A DNA stretch of 64,000 nucleotides from Pseudohongiella nitratireducens (GTDB lineage: Bacteria > Pseudomonadota > Gammaproteobacteria > Pseudomonadales > Pseudohongiellaceae): contig NZ_LWHM01000033.1 of NCBI RefSeq assembly GCF_001642735.1, positions 62,001-126,000 of the forward strand, in the 5' to 3' direction. Below, piece after piece: positions 8,434-17,416 of this stretch (within the stretch, counting starts at the first letter, position 1; the number at the start of each line of letters is the position of its first letter). Made by a program: the position numbers and the translations under genes. The notes under the pieces were generated by a model that ran no database searches, was not told the origin of the DNA, and saw nothing but the letters and a program-made list of their open reading frames with translations.

Positions 8434-8663
8434 TAAAGTGACTCACGCTCTTGGTGGGCTGGCTGCTTGCGCTCTTCCATAAAGTCTTCGGACACACCCT
8501 CAGCGTCAAACCAGGTATCCCAGGACTCACCCGCAGGGGTAATGATGCGTGTGCGGCCTATCATTACAATATCTACCTGTTTGACGTTGTCAGGGTAGGC
8601 AATGGGTTTAGGAAGACGCAGCGCTTGGCTTTTGTTGCTCTTGAACAGGTTTGCTCGCTCCAT
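8433..8663 (-). CDS. vapB: VapB-type antitoxin
   Basis: A 76-residue protein beginning MERANLFKSNKSQALRLPK, the AbrB/MazE-type swapped-hairpin DNA-binding domain of VapB antitoxins, followed by a toxin-binding tail (ESWDTWFDAEGVSEDFMEER). The ATG at 8663 is preferred over a TTG six bases upstream because AAAGGA lies at the right distance. It neutralises VapC and normally represses its own promoter. The promoter should lie between 8664 and 8760. It is the first gene of the two-gene operon. Confidence 0.9.
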   Translation of the reverse strand: MERANLFKSNKSQALRLPKPIAYPDNVKQVDIVMIGRTRIITPAGESWDTWFDAEGVSEDFMEERKQPAHQERESL

Positions 8664-8954
8664 TCTCAATCCTTTAACTGGCTCGGTTTTGTTTTGTGGC
8701 GAGGGTAGCTACTCCAAGATAAATTTAGTTCAGGTATATGTCAATAGTATATCCTGCGCTGGTGGGCCGCTGTCCGTCGAATTACCCTGTACAGCGAGCA
8801 TCTTGTTTAAGGGTCCGGGAGTGAGGTAAATGGGTTAAATTCCTTTCCGAATATAGAATCTTGGGCTGTTTTAAGTTGTTGATTATATTGAATAAAAAAC
8901 TTAGGCCTTATTCGGAAAAATTAGGTTAAGCTATTGAAATATAAGTAAAAAAGG
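8664..8954. other. AT-rich gap between vapB and the tRNA remnant
   Basis: About 290 bases with no supported gene. The segment 8820-8954 is strongly AT-rich, unlike its surroundings, and contains no 5' half of a tRNA. It should hold the vapB promoter reading left. Otherwise I see nothing in it. Confidence 0.5.
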
Positions 8955-9004
8955 CATGACTACGAATCAGGTGGTCGCACGTTCGAATCGTGCCGGGTGC
9001 GCCA
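8955..9004 (+). tRNA. Partial tRNA-Arg(ACG): 3' half only, probable attachment site
   Basis: From the anticodon arm onward this is a perfect tRNA end. The anticodon loop CTACGAA (8960-8966, anticodon ACG) is followed by the variable loop, then the T arm GCACG-TTCGAAT-CGTGC (8977-8993), the acceptor strand CGGGTGC, discriminator G and an encoded CCA (9002-9004). The 5' acceptor strand, which would read GCACCCG, and the D arm are missing; the sequence before 8955 is unrelated AT-rich DNA. Even the 5' anticodon stem pairs imperfectly. A strong terminator follows at once. This is the pattern left when an integrative element inserts into a tRNA 3' end, with the whole gene at the other, unseen end. 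Confidence 0.85.
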
Positions 9005-9013
9005 TACTTATTC

Positions 9014-9042
9014 AAAAAAGCCCGCTTCTAGCGGGCTTTTTT
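9014..9042 (+). terminator. Rho-independent terminator after the tRNA-Arg end
   Basis: Hairpin AGCCCGC-ttct-aGCGGGCT flanked by A and T runs. It probably terminates the original tRNA-Arg transcript, and its A-rich left side makes it bidirectional for the convergent gene at 9067. Confidence 0.85.
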
Positions 9043-9066
9043 ATGTCTCCAATTTCTCCCCGGGGG

Positions 9067-9345
9067 TTACTTAAAAAACCTCCGGAATGAAGTCTCCAAA
9101 TCATCTGACAGCGTTTTGAAGCGATCAGAGAGGTCGCTGGCATTATCTTCGGTAGACTTCGACAGCTCAGACAGTTTCTGGCGGGCAACCTGCAGGTCGG
9201 CTTCCATCTGGTCAGCATGTTTTTGCGCTTCGATCTTCTCGTCAGCCTGCTTGCTTTTGGCCTGAGCCCTGAGTTGATCCAGCTTGGCTGAATATTCTTC
9301 GATCTTGGCCTGGGCTTTCTCGATGTATGCGTCTTTATTGCTCAT
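9067..9345 (-). CDS. Coiled-coil stress-response protein (sll1863-type)
   Basis: A 92-residue, almost fully helical protein with heptad repeats throughout (AYIEKAQAKIEEYSAKLDQL and KLSELSKSTEDNASDLSD), no cysteine and no signal peptide. The pattern agrees with the small coiled-coil proteins annotated as the sll1863 stress-response family. The ATG at 9345 is preceded by GGGAGG. The stop lies 25 bases from the tRNA terminator. The partner of the coiled coil is unknown. Confidence 0.75.
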   Translation of the reverse strand: MSNKDAYIEKAQAKIEEYSAKLDQLRAQAKSKQADEKIEAQKHADQMEADLQVARQKLSELSKSTEDNASDLSDRFKTLSDDLETSFRRFFK

Positions 9346-9460
9346 TGATGTAGCCTCCCTGGTTGCTGTTGAAACGAATTAATCATCCTACATGAATAAC
9401 TGACGAACCGGGTAGCGTTGTATTCCTGCACAGAATTTTTGACAGACCTGTATGCCTGAA

Positions 9461-11015
9461 TCAGGGTGCAGCATTAGCGCTGGTCAATGAGAAGGTCAGA
9501 TTCTCTGCATTGCTTAACCCGAACCCGGTATCAAACACCTGGCCGTCAACCATGATCAAGTCTGAATAGACGTTTGTGTTCAGATCAAATTGCCCACTAC
9601 AGTCCGGTAGCTCAAAATTCTCATTAAGTGCACCAGCCGTATTGAATGCTCTGATGTCTGCTACCTGGATCAAACCGGTGGCCAAATCCAATACTGAGAA
9701 GTTGATGTCAAAGCGTTCGATACCGTCCAGGTTGTCGGGCATACCGTTTTTCACGATCCGGACGCAGGAGTGGAGGGTTGTATTGCTTGTATCCAGAACG
9801 GCGATGTTGTTTATGTGCATATTGGCGCTATTCGGTGGAGTAACACCGTTATAGGGAGCCGGCCAGCTGCTGCTGGGTTCATAAACAGGACTGTTTGAAC
9901 GATAAAAGGTCAGTAGCTTTGTGGCTGAGCCATGATATGAATTCAGGTTGGATGAAGTCACCTTGATCATGTTATCGCCCCGGAAGGAGGGTGTGACGTC
10001 CAGGCGAAGCAGGGTGCGAAAGCCTTCACCGGCGGATGTGGTGGATCCTGACCCTGGGTAGCGAGTGCTGTCATCATTGATTTCGATGAAAAAGGAATGG
10101 GTTCCGGAGTGAGTCAGGTATAAAGTTTTCCAGCCTGAAATACCGTCATCTGGTAATATCTCAGGTGCCTCCTGAGGCGACCAGAGAACACTGATTCTGT
10201 CGTTCTCCGCATCATTCGCCACAACTTTAACCTGTATACGGTTTGCAGTTCCGGTTCGGGCCACAGCAATTCTTGCAGTAGGTGGCTGGTTAAACTCCGG
10301 GTATGTGTCTACCGTGAAACTCAGTGTCTGCCAGCGCTGTTTACTGTCACTGTCATTGATATGAATTTGCCAGTTACCAGGCAAATGTTTTAGCACATCC
10401 AATTGAATCAAACCTGTCCAGTCTCAGCCATCCATCCTCACGGGTTGATTCTGTGATCGTGTTGTTATTCAACGCGCTGTCTTCAGCAGTAATACTGCTT
10501 TTTGCCAGGAAAGAGCGACTTGCCAGGGGGAGTGGCTGGTACAGCCATTCTGATTTCGGCTGCGAAGCAGAAATGGCAACTGAAGGTGGACCGTACAGTG
10601 CCTGAACTGCACGGATGTCATCTTCAGTTGGGTATTGCAGCGTATTATAGGGGTTGGCAAACATCATTGAGTTGGGGTTGTCCGAATGACCGAGCCCGAG
10701 CAGGTGATCCATTTCATGAGTCAGTGTGCGCATGGCTTTAGTCTGGTTGTCCCATCTGCTGGAGCGGCTGTTCAGCGTAATTGAACCATCCAGGTAAGGG
10801 TAATAGCGTAAGTCCGGGTCATAATTACCACGCCTTGGTGCAACCCGGGCTGAGAAGTTCTCTGCTGAACTGACCCAGGTGACACTGACGACTCGGTCCA
10901 GTCGTGATACAGAGGCAGTGATGTCATCACGGTAATTGCCAGCTTGCAGGATTTCTATCTTGATACCACTGACTTTTTCCCATCGCCCTGCAGCCTCTCT
11001 CAATAACGTCAGCAT
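9461..11015 (-). pseudogene. Matrixin-like zinc metalloprotease, frameshifted and 5' truncated
   Basis: Two frames together make one protein. The first (11015 to 10374) holds the metzincin zinc site HEMDHLLGLGH followed by NSMMFANPY (Met-turn) and DDIRAVQALYG, as in matrixin M10A peptidases. The second (10411 to 9461) continues as a beta-rich C-terminal region (PGNWQIHINDSD onward). The join needs loss of one T in the run at 10410-10412, giving a sequence like RLDRLIQLDVLKHLPG. Upstream of the ATG at 11015 the frame stays open for only a few codons (HFNNGNE) before a stop, so the signal peptide is missing too. The product would have been an exported protease. Two independent faults argue for a real pseudogene. 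Confidence 0.75.
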
Positions 11016-11141
11016 TTCGTTGCCATTGTTGAAATGAGCTGGGGAGAGTTACGTAAAGTTGCTAGCGCAGACCGGGAGCTATACGAGCCAGGCTATGGCG
11101 TGGATCAACTTGTCTATCGGACATTTGCAAGGGTTCTTGCG

Positions 11142-11188
11142 TATAATCGGAGAAAAGCAAAGCAAAGCAAAGCAAAGGAAGCTTCACT
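11142..11188 (+). repeat. Promoter box and AGCAA pentamer repeat before the serine protease gene
   Basis: A TATAAT box (11142-11147) is followed by four perfect AGCAA units (11156-11175), bordered by the near-copies AGAAA and AGGAA. The last near-copy forms the ribosome binding site (AAAGGAAG), 7 bases before the ATG at 11189. The -35 element is poor. Change in copy number by slippage would alter the 5' leader of the protease mRNA. Confidence 0.6.
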
Positions 11189-13354
11189 ATGTGTTCTGAC
11201 AGGTTTCATAAAGTCTCGGTAATTGCCGTTATGGTTTCACTCCTGTTTGGCATCAGTTTGAGCCATTCAGTCGTAGCGCAAGGGTTCGATGTTGACGCGC
11301 TGGCACCAGCAATTGCCCAGGTGCGCACGCCCACAGGAACCGGGTCAGGGTCGCTAATCGTTGAGGGAGACAGGGTGACGCTGCTAACCAACCGGCATGT
11401 TGTGGTTGGTTATGAGGAGGTCGAAGTCGCGGTGTTGCTGGACGTTAATGAACCAGCAGTGCCAACGTTTAAAGCGCGGTTGTTGTCATTTTCACCTGAT
11501 TATGACATGGCATTATACCATGTTTATGAAGATTTGAACGGAGCAGCGGTGAGAGCTTCAGACCTGCTTGCTGGCAACCACCCTTCCGGATTTACCTTGC
11601 CCATGATCAGTCTTGCCTCAGAACAGGAAATTCTGGGTCGTGGCGAGAGCATCGCCATTCTGGGATACCCTGGTCTGGCTGATGATGAACTGGTTTACAC
11701 AACCGGCATTATTTCTTCTGTGCAAATGCAAGAAATCGATAGCGCCAATGATACCAGTGTCGTGGGCTGGTATCGCACCAATGCTGAGATGTCACCAGGC
11801 AACAGTGGCGGTGTGGCCGTCAATCAGGATGGTGACATTATCGGTATTCCAACGGCTGTATACATGGAACAGACAACCGGTGGTCGCCTGGGCAGTATTC
11901 TGGCGACTCCACTGGTTCGTAACACCATGGCAAATGACGCCGAACTGCTGACGGCATGGTCAGATTACGAAAATGGCAACGGCCTTATTGCTTCTGCATT
12001 CGCCGCCTCAGGTAGTCATGAGCTGGACAGGGCCTCTTTCTCTGAAGATTTTGAAACCTACCTCTATGCCGGTGGTAACCGGGATGTCAATTACCTGGGG
12101 GGAGAGTGTGTTGGACAAGCGGCTGCCGAGCCCGATTTTCAGTTTGATGTCAAAGAGCCGCTCGGTGAAATGCTGCTGGCCTTTGCTGCTGAGGATGATG
12201 GTGATGATGCTGTACTCGTCGTCAATGACCCTTCAGGTAACTGGTACTGTAATGATGATGCTTATGACGGCAGCATGAATCCGGCGCTGTTGATGGATCT
12301 TGCTGAAAGTGGGACTTACCGGGTCTGGGTTGGCAGCTACCAGACGGGCGCTGTGTTTGGCGGTACGTTGCTGGCCAGACAGGGGAGTGATTTGTTTGAT
12401 GGCGCCGGTGTGGCCCAGCCAAATAGTGGCGAGGGCAATTTTGATCTGTCTCTGGACTGGCAGGGTGAACCTCACTATGGTTCTGTTTCACTGGAAGAAG
12501 GCTTCATCCCAGATCCGCATGCAGTGAGCATCCAGGCCGGTGGCCAGGTTGATGTTGGCGCCCAGGGTTATGGCAGCAGTTGTACTGGCTATGCATCACA
12601 GAGCCCGGACTTCCAGTTTAACTGGTCAGGCGGTACAGAGGATTTACGGGTATATTTTGAATCCGATGATGGTCAGGATGCAACGCTTATCATCAATACA
12701 TCAAGTGGTGAATGGCTATGCAATGATGACGCTAATAGCGATACGCTGAATCCTGAAGTGGCATTAAGCGGGCAGGCGGAAGGCCGTTTTGATGTCTGGG
12801 TAGGGCGTTATTCGCAAAGTGGTTTGATCCCTGGCACCTTGTATATATCCGAACTGGGCGGCGGGTCAGATAGTGGTAGTGCTGATGATTTTATTGCGTC
12901 ACTATTTGACGATTCCGTTGAAGGTGGTCTGGACTGGTCTGCCACAGCCAATTTTGGTGAGATCGAGTTGACAGAATACTTTGTACCGGACCCTCATGAG
13001 GTGAGTGTCATCGCCGGAGGCAGTGTCGATGTGGCGGCACAGGATTATGGCAGCGAATGCATGGGGTATGCGTCGAGATCACCAGATGTCACACTAAGAT
13101 GGAATGGCTCCACTGATGATTTGAATGTGTACTTTGTTGCGGATGATGGTGACGAGGATGCGACGCTGATTGTCAATACTTCGACTGGTGGGTGGGTATG
13201 TAATGATGATGCCCATGCACTGACACTGAACCCGCAGGTGTATCTAACGGACAGTTCAGAAGGTCGGTTCGATATCTGGCTCGGTACCTATGATGAGAAC
13301 GGGGCTGTATCCGGAACCCTGTATATATCAGAGCTTGAAAAACTTATTCCCTGA
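11189..13354 (+). CDS. Exported trypsin-like serine protease with three C-terminal beta repeats
   Basis: A 721-residue protein with a signal peptide (cleavage near VVAQ-GF, residue 31). The S1 protease domain spans about residues 35-250 with the triad His70 (LLTNRHVV), Asp106 (SPDYDMALY) and Ser206 (MSPGNSGG). The rest contains three related repeats of about 130-150 residues with DATLIINTSSGEWLCNDDA-type cores, paired cysteines and acidic DD motifs (at CNDDA positions around residues 350, 510 and 670). Such repeats resemble the secreted PPC-like or calcium-binding modules seen beside S1 proteases and could bind substrate or the cell surface. It acts in the periplasm or outside the cell. Start and ribosome site are clear. 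Its 3' end overlaps that of lpoP on the other strand by 11 bases. Confidence 0.85.
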   Translation: MCSDRFHKVSVIAVMVSLLFGISLSHSVVAQGFDVDALAPAIAQVRTPTGTGSGSLIVEGDRVTLLTNRHVVVGYEEVEVAVLLDVNEPAVPTFKARLLSFSPDYDMALYHVYEDLNGAAVRASDLLAGNHPSGFTLPMISLASEQEILGRGESIAILGYPGLADDELVYTTGIISSVQMQEIDSANDTSVVGWYRTNAEMSPGNSGGVAVNQDGDIIGIPTAVYMEQTTGGRLGSILATPLVRNTMANDAELLTAWSDYENGNGLIASAFAASGSHELDRASFSEDFETYLYAGGNRDVNYLGGECVGQAAAEPDFQFDVKEPLGEMLLAFAAEDDGDDAVLVVNDPSGNWYCNDDAYDGSMNPALLMDLAESGTYRVWVGSYQTGAVFGGTLLARQGSDLFDGAGVAQPNSGEGNFDLSLDWQGEPHYGSVSLEEGFIPDPHAVSIQAGGQVDVGAQGYGSSCTGYASQSPDFQFNWSGGTEDLRVYFESDDGQDATLIINTSSGEWLCNDDANSDTLNPEVALSGQAEGRFDVWVGRYSQSGLIPGTLYISELGGGSDSGSADDFIASLFDDSVEGGLDWSATANFGEIELTEYFVPDPHEVSVIAGGSVDVAAQDYGSECMGYASRSPDVTLRWNGSTDDLNVYFVADDGDEDATLIVNTSTGGWVCNDDAHALTLNPQVYLTDSSEGRFDIWLGTYDENGAVSGTLYISELEKLIP

Positions 13355-13895
13355 GTCTTGCAATGGAGTCGAGCAGCGACTCGATTTCCCGGCGTAGCCC
13401 CCGGTCAGCGCCAGTCATGCTGAGGGCACGTCGTGCCAGGCCATCAGCTTCGCCATAGCGTTGTTGCAGGCTGCGTATGCGTGCCAACTCGTACCAGACC
13501 ACGGGGTCACGAGGAGATATGCTCAGGGCGCGTTCAGTGATTGCGGCGGCTCTTTCCAGTTCACCCGCTTGTGCGGCACTGCGTGCAGAGGTCAGCAGTG
13601 AACCAGTGGGTGATGTATCACGAGGGTTAGCCAGTGGACTATCCTGTGGTGGCTGAGAGTTCCTGGTCTCGTCGATAGCTCCGGTATCTGCAGACGGGCT
13701 GGCAACTCCTGTAGCTGTACTTTCATAGACCTGTCGTTCACTGCTGCTGTTTGAGCCATTATCAGACACGATAGCGGGCTGGCTGCGCTCGACTGGCGCA
13801 GGTCCCTGGGAGCCTGGCCCATAAACTCGATCATAAGTGGCGCAGGCAGACAGCAAAGCCATTAATGAAACGATTAATGGTTTGATCAATATCAT
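13344..13895 (-). CDS. lpoP: TPR-containing outer-membrane lipoprotein, LpoP-type activator of PBP1B
   Basis: A 183-residue lipoprotein. I take the ATG at 13895, because it begins a lipoprotein signal (LIVSLMALLSAC, lipobox LSAC) and overlaps the mrcB stop by four bases. After a long Ser/Pro/Thr-rich linker (about residues 30-110), which could span the periplasm, the C-terminal part has tetratricopeptide helices (AGELERAAAITERALSISP, PVVWYELARIRSLQQRYGEA). In Pseudomonas aeruginosa the TPR lipoprotein LpoP, encoded in an operon with ponB, activates PBP1b. Gene order, lipobox, linker and TPR here all match. The functional assignment is inferred from this context. Confidence 0.75.
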   Translation of the reverse strand: MILIKPLIVSLMALLSACATYDRVYGPGSQGPAPVERSQPAIVSDNGSNSSSERQVYESTATGVASPSADTGAIDETRNSQPPQDSPLANPRDTSPTGSLLTSARSAAQAGELERAAAITERALSISPRDPVVWYELARIRSLQQRYGEADGLARRALSMTGADRGLRREIESLLDSIARLRE

Positions 13896-16228
13896 CGGGT
13901 AATACTCCTTACCTGGCCAAAGAACCTGTCCAGCAATGATCCGGATGACTCGCAATCCACAGAGGGTTGAGGTAATACCGAAGGCGAAAAAGGCAGCGAT
14001 TGAGCCTGGCTGCAGTCCTGATTGATACGGTCCTGGGTTGGCACCGGCGCGACCCGGTGCCAGACAATACTTTCCGGTGCCGGTGTGTATCGGGGTTGTA
14101 TGTTTAATCCAGCCATCAGATCGGTCCAAACTGGAAGAGCGCCTGTCGCGCCACTTAGACCTGTATCAACGTTCTCGTCATGGCCCAGCCAGACCACACC
14201 CATCAGGTTGCTGCCATAGCCGACAAACCAGCTATCTCTTAAATCATTGGTGGTTCCTGTTTTGCCTGCTAACGGGAGCTGGTTGCCCAGCTTTTTCTTG
14301 GCACTTTCAGCGGTGCCTTGATAGAACACCGACTGCATGGTGTGTTCGAGCAGGAACATCGTTTCCGGGTCGGTTATCGGTGTTGATTCGACACCGTATC
14401 GTTGCAGGGGCTGTCCCTCACCGGAGGTCACTGCAACCACGGCTCGCAAGGGTGAGTAGTACCCCCCGCTGGTTAAACTTTGATACACCTGTGCGACTTC
14501 CAGTGGAGACATTTCCAGTGCACCCAGCAGTACCGAAGGGTAGGGGTTGGCATCACCTTTATAGCCGGCTCGTTCCAGCATCCGTATAACACGGTGTACA
14601 CCCAGTTCCATGCCCAGGTCGACTGTTGCCAGGTTTAATGACCGGTAAAGGGCTTCATGTAAATAGACATTACCGTCATATTCGCGGTTGTAGTTTGAAG
14701 GGGACCAGATGTCACCATTATCGAGTTCAATCTCGACAGGGCGGTCATCCAGAATCGACGCCAGGGAATACCGCCCAGAGTCCAGCGCGGCCAGATAAAC
14801 GAATGGCTTGATCAGTGAGCCGATTTGCCTTTTGGCGTTGAGTGCCCGGTTAAAGCCTCTGTCGTCAGGGTCGCGACCGCCGCTTATGGCCCTGACCTCA
14901 CCAGTGCTGGCATCAGTGATAATGGTAGCAGCCTGAAGCTGGTCAGCTGTGGCTGAGTCGATTTCTACTGAGTCGACGGCACGCTGGATACGTTGCTCGA
15001 CCTGTTCCTGGATGCCTACATCAAGCGTGGTAAAGATGCGTAACCCGGAACGGCGCAGTGACTCAATGTCATACTCACGGGCCAGGTTGTCCTGTACCAG
15101 TGCCATAAAGGCAGGGTAGGCGTTGCTGCGTGACCGGGGGCGCTCAATGACATCCAGAGAAGCACGCGCAGCAAGTTCCCGCTCCCGTTCGGTAATGAGA
15201 CCTTGGGTGGCCATTTGTGACAGTACCGTATTGCGACGCTCGATTGCCCGTTGTGGATTTCGACGCGGATTATAGAGTGAAGGTGCTTGCGGCATTCCGG
15301 CCAGAAGTGCAAATTCTGACAAAGAGAGCTGGTCAAGCCGACGACCGAAGTAGAATTCAGCCGCTAAGGAAAAACCGTGGATGGCACGGTTGCCTTGTTG
15401 CCCCAAAAACACCTCGTTCATATAACCTTCGAGGATTTGCGCTTTGCTGAAATGGATTTCCAGGGCAATGGCCATTATGGCTTCTTCTGCTTTCCGGGCC
15501 AGCGTCTGGTCACGGTGCAGGTAGAGGTTCTTGACTAACTGCTGGGTCAGGGTGCTGCCACCCTGGACAATGCCTCCGGCTCGGATATTGGCCAGCATGG
15601 CTCTGGCGATGCCTTGCAGGTCGACACCGAAATGGGAGTAGAAGCGGCGGTCTTCAATAGCAACCACGGCATCGATCAGCTGTTGAGGCACGTCTTCCAG
15701 GCTCATCGGCAGGCGGTCCTGGCCGGTTTCCGGGTTGATCTGGGCTATTTCCAAAGGCTCCAGTCTCATCAGAGGTACCGGGTCGCCACGACTGTCAGTC
15801 AGCCGGCTGATGGAATTTCCGGCATATTGCAAATTGACCAGCCGCTCGGGCTCAGGGCCATCCCAGAACTGAAAGCCACGTGTATAAAGTTCAAATTGAT
15901 TGCCTAACTCCCTGAATTCACCCGGGTTGTTAGGAACGTCACTTTCCCGGTACCCCAGATCGATCAGCGTTGACCTTAGCTGCTCTGGCGGCAGGGACAT
16001 GCCAGGGTACAACTCGTGTGCTTTGGCATAAATACGCGCAGGTAATTCCCATTGCAGCTGACCAAAACTGGTACGGATCTGGTAATCAGTCCAAAGGAGC
16101 CAGCCTGCGGCGACAAGCACAGCAGGCAGAGCAATCCATTTGAATAGCCAGCGTTTAAAAGAAAACTGCTTTTTGGCTTTCCGAGTGTTTCTGGTTGGTT
16201 TTTTCGAGCGGGTACGTCGTTTGGTCAT
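13892..16228 (-). CDS. mrcB: Bifunctional penicillin-binding protein 1B
   Basis: A 778-residue class A PBP that polymerises lipid II and cross-links peptidoglycan. Layout: basic cytoplasmic tail (residues 1-27), one membrane helix (about 30-47), UB2H region (about 60-145), glycosyltransferase domain with catalytic Glu192 (AIEDRRFYSHFGVD) and GGSTLTQQLVKN, then transpeptidase with Ser471 (SLIK), SLN (530-532) and KTGT (656-659). Length and order match Gammaproteobacterial PBP1B. The ATG at 16228 begins MTKRRTRSKK. The four-base overlap with the downstream lipoprotein gene implies coupled translation with its presumed activator. Confidence 0.96.
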   Translation of the reverse strand: MTKRRTRSKKPTRNTRKAKKQFSFKRWLFKWIALPAVLVAAGWLLWTDYQIRTSFGQLQWELPARIYAKAHELYPGMSLPPEQLRSTLIDLGYRESDVPNNPGEFRELGNQFELYTRGFQFWDGPEPERLVNLQYAGNSISRLTDSRGDPVPLMRLEPLEIAQINPETGQDRLPMSLEDVPQQLIDAVVAIEDRRFYSHFGVDLQGIARAMLANIRAGGIVQGGSTLTQQLVKNLYLHRDQTLARKAEEAIMAIALEIHFSKAQILEGYMNEVFLGQQGNRAIHGFSLAAEFYFGRRLDQLSLSEFALLAGMPQAPSLYNPRRNPQRAIERRNTVLSQMATQGLITERERELAARASLDVIERPRSRSNAYPAFMALVQDNLAREYDIESLRRSGLRIFTTLDVGIQEQVEQRIQRAVDSVEIDSATADQLQAATIITDASTGEVRAISGGRDPDDRGFNRALNAKRQIGSLIKPFVYLAALDSGRYSLASILDDRPVEIELDNGDIWSPSNYNREYDGNVYLHEALYRSLNLATVDLGMELGVHRVIRMLERAGYKGDANPYPSVLLGALEMSPLEVAQVYQSLTSGGYYSPLRAVVAVTSGEGQPLQRYGVESTPITDPETMFLLEHTMQSVFYQGTAESAKKKLGNQLPLAGKTGTTNDLRDSWFVGYGSNLMGVVWLGHDENVDTGLSGATGALPVWTDLMAGLNIQPRYTPAPESIVWHRVAPVPTQDRINQDCSQAQSLPFSPSVLPQPSVDCESSGSLLDRFFGQVRSITR

Positions 16229-16369
16229 GAGCTCAGCTTAATGGGTATATCGGTGGCATTGTATCAGTAACGTGGTTGCTTGCTGAAAAATTCCTCAAAA
16301 AATACTGCAGTTGTAAATGTTCTCTGATAGAGTTTTTTCAATTATTCCAACCTGATGAGGTTATTTGAT

Positions 16370-17188
16370 ATGCAGATTCGTTACCTGGGTTTGACTGCCG
16401 CTATTGCCGGTATGAGTTTGTCGTCGCCATTACTGGCTGATGATACGGAAAAACTGGAGTCCCTGATTGCTGCGGATCACCGTAGCGAGGCTAACATTGC
16501 CCGTAATGAATACCGCCACCCTGTTGAAACACTAGAGTTTTTGGGGCTGGAGTCGGGGATGACTGTGGTTGAGATATTGCCCGGTGGTGGATGGTATACA
16601 GAAATTTTGGCTCCTTTCCTCAAGAGCAATGGTCAATATTATGCGGCGCACTTTTCACCTAACGGTACGTTGTCGTATCAGCCTCCCGCGCTAATGCGAT
16701 TCCAGGACAAGTTGGCTGAAAACCCCGAAGTCTATGGTGAAACCACTATCACCCATCTGAACCCTCCCTATGCAACGTATATAGCACCGCCAGGGTCGGC
16801 AGATCTGGCCCTGACTTTCCGCAATGTGCATAACTGGATCATGGCTGGCACACAGCATGAACATTTTGAGACCTTTTACAAAGCTGTCAAACCCGGCGGT
16901 GTATTGGGTGTGGTCGAGCATCGCGCGCCTGAGGGTAGCAGCATGGAATTCATGAGCACGTCCGGTTATGTGACTCAGGATTATGTCATTGAACTGGCAG
17001 AAGCTGCTGGATTCGAGTTTGTTGACAGTGCTGAAATTAACGCCAATCCCAGCGACACAAAAGATTATGCACGCGGCGTGTGGACCCTGCCACCGACACT
17101 GCAATTGGGCGATCAGGATCGTGAGGACTACCTGGCAATCGGCGAAAGTGACCGCATGACACTGAAATTCCGCAAACCGGAGATGTAA
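16370..17188 (+). CDS. Exported class I SAM-dependent methyltransferase-like protein
   Basis: A 272-residue protein with a signal peptide (LGLTAAIAGMSLSSPLLA) followed by a Rossmann methyltransferase fold. Motif I is present as GMTVVEILPGGGWYTEILAP, with the acidic residue and glycine-rich loop, and motif IV lies in the DLALTFRNVHNWI segment. I prefer the ATG at 16370, because TGAGG lies 9 bases upstream; an ATG at 16355 has no ribosome site. Exported methyltransferase-like proteins of this group are widespread in proteobacteria, but S-adenosylmethionine is not known in the periplasm, so substrate and even activity are unclear. It stands alone, divergent from mrcB. Confidence 0.8.
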   Translation: MQIRYLGLTAAIAGMSLSSPLLADDTEKLESLIAADHRSEANIARNEYRHPVETLEFLGLESGMTVVEILPGGGWYTEILAPFLKSNGQYYAAHFSPNGTLSYQPPALMRFQDKLAENPEVYGETTITHLNPPYATYIAPPGSADLALTFRNVHNWIMAGTQHEHFETFYKAVKPGGVLGVVEHRAPEGSSMEFMSTSGYVTQDYVIELAEAAGFEFVDSAEINANPSDTKDYARGVWTLPPTLQLGDQDREDYLAIGESDRMTLKFRKPEM

Positions 17189-17343
17189 TCGCATCGCGAT
17201 GAAATACCACAAGGCAGAGAGGTACCAACGTCACCAATCAAAGCAAAGGGTGCGCTGATTTGTCGCATTCTTTTGTATGCCAGTCTGTGAAATGATACTG
17301 GCACTGGATACAACGTGGACCTCCCCCCGTCTCTGGGTGGATT

Positions 17344-17375
17344 AAGGCTGGCGCCTTCGCGCCAGCCTTTTTTTT
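17344..17375 (+). terminator. Strong Rho-independent terminator
   Basis: Perfect stem AAGGCTGGCGC / GCGCCAGCCTT followed by eight T residues. It lies 155 bases after the methyltransferase-like gene and just before the repeat array. Confidence 0.9.
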
Positions 17376-17416
17376 AGCCAACAAACCCCAGACACAACGA
17401 ACACAGCACAAGGGAA

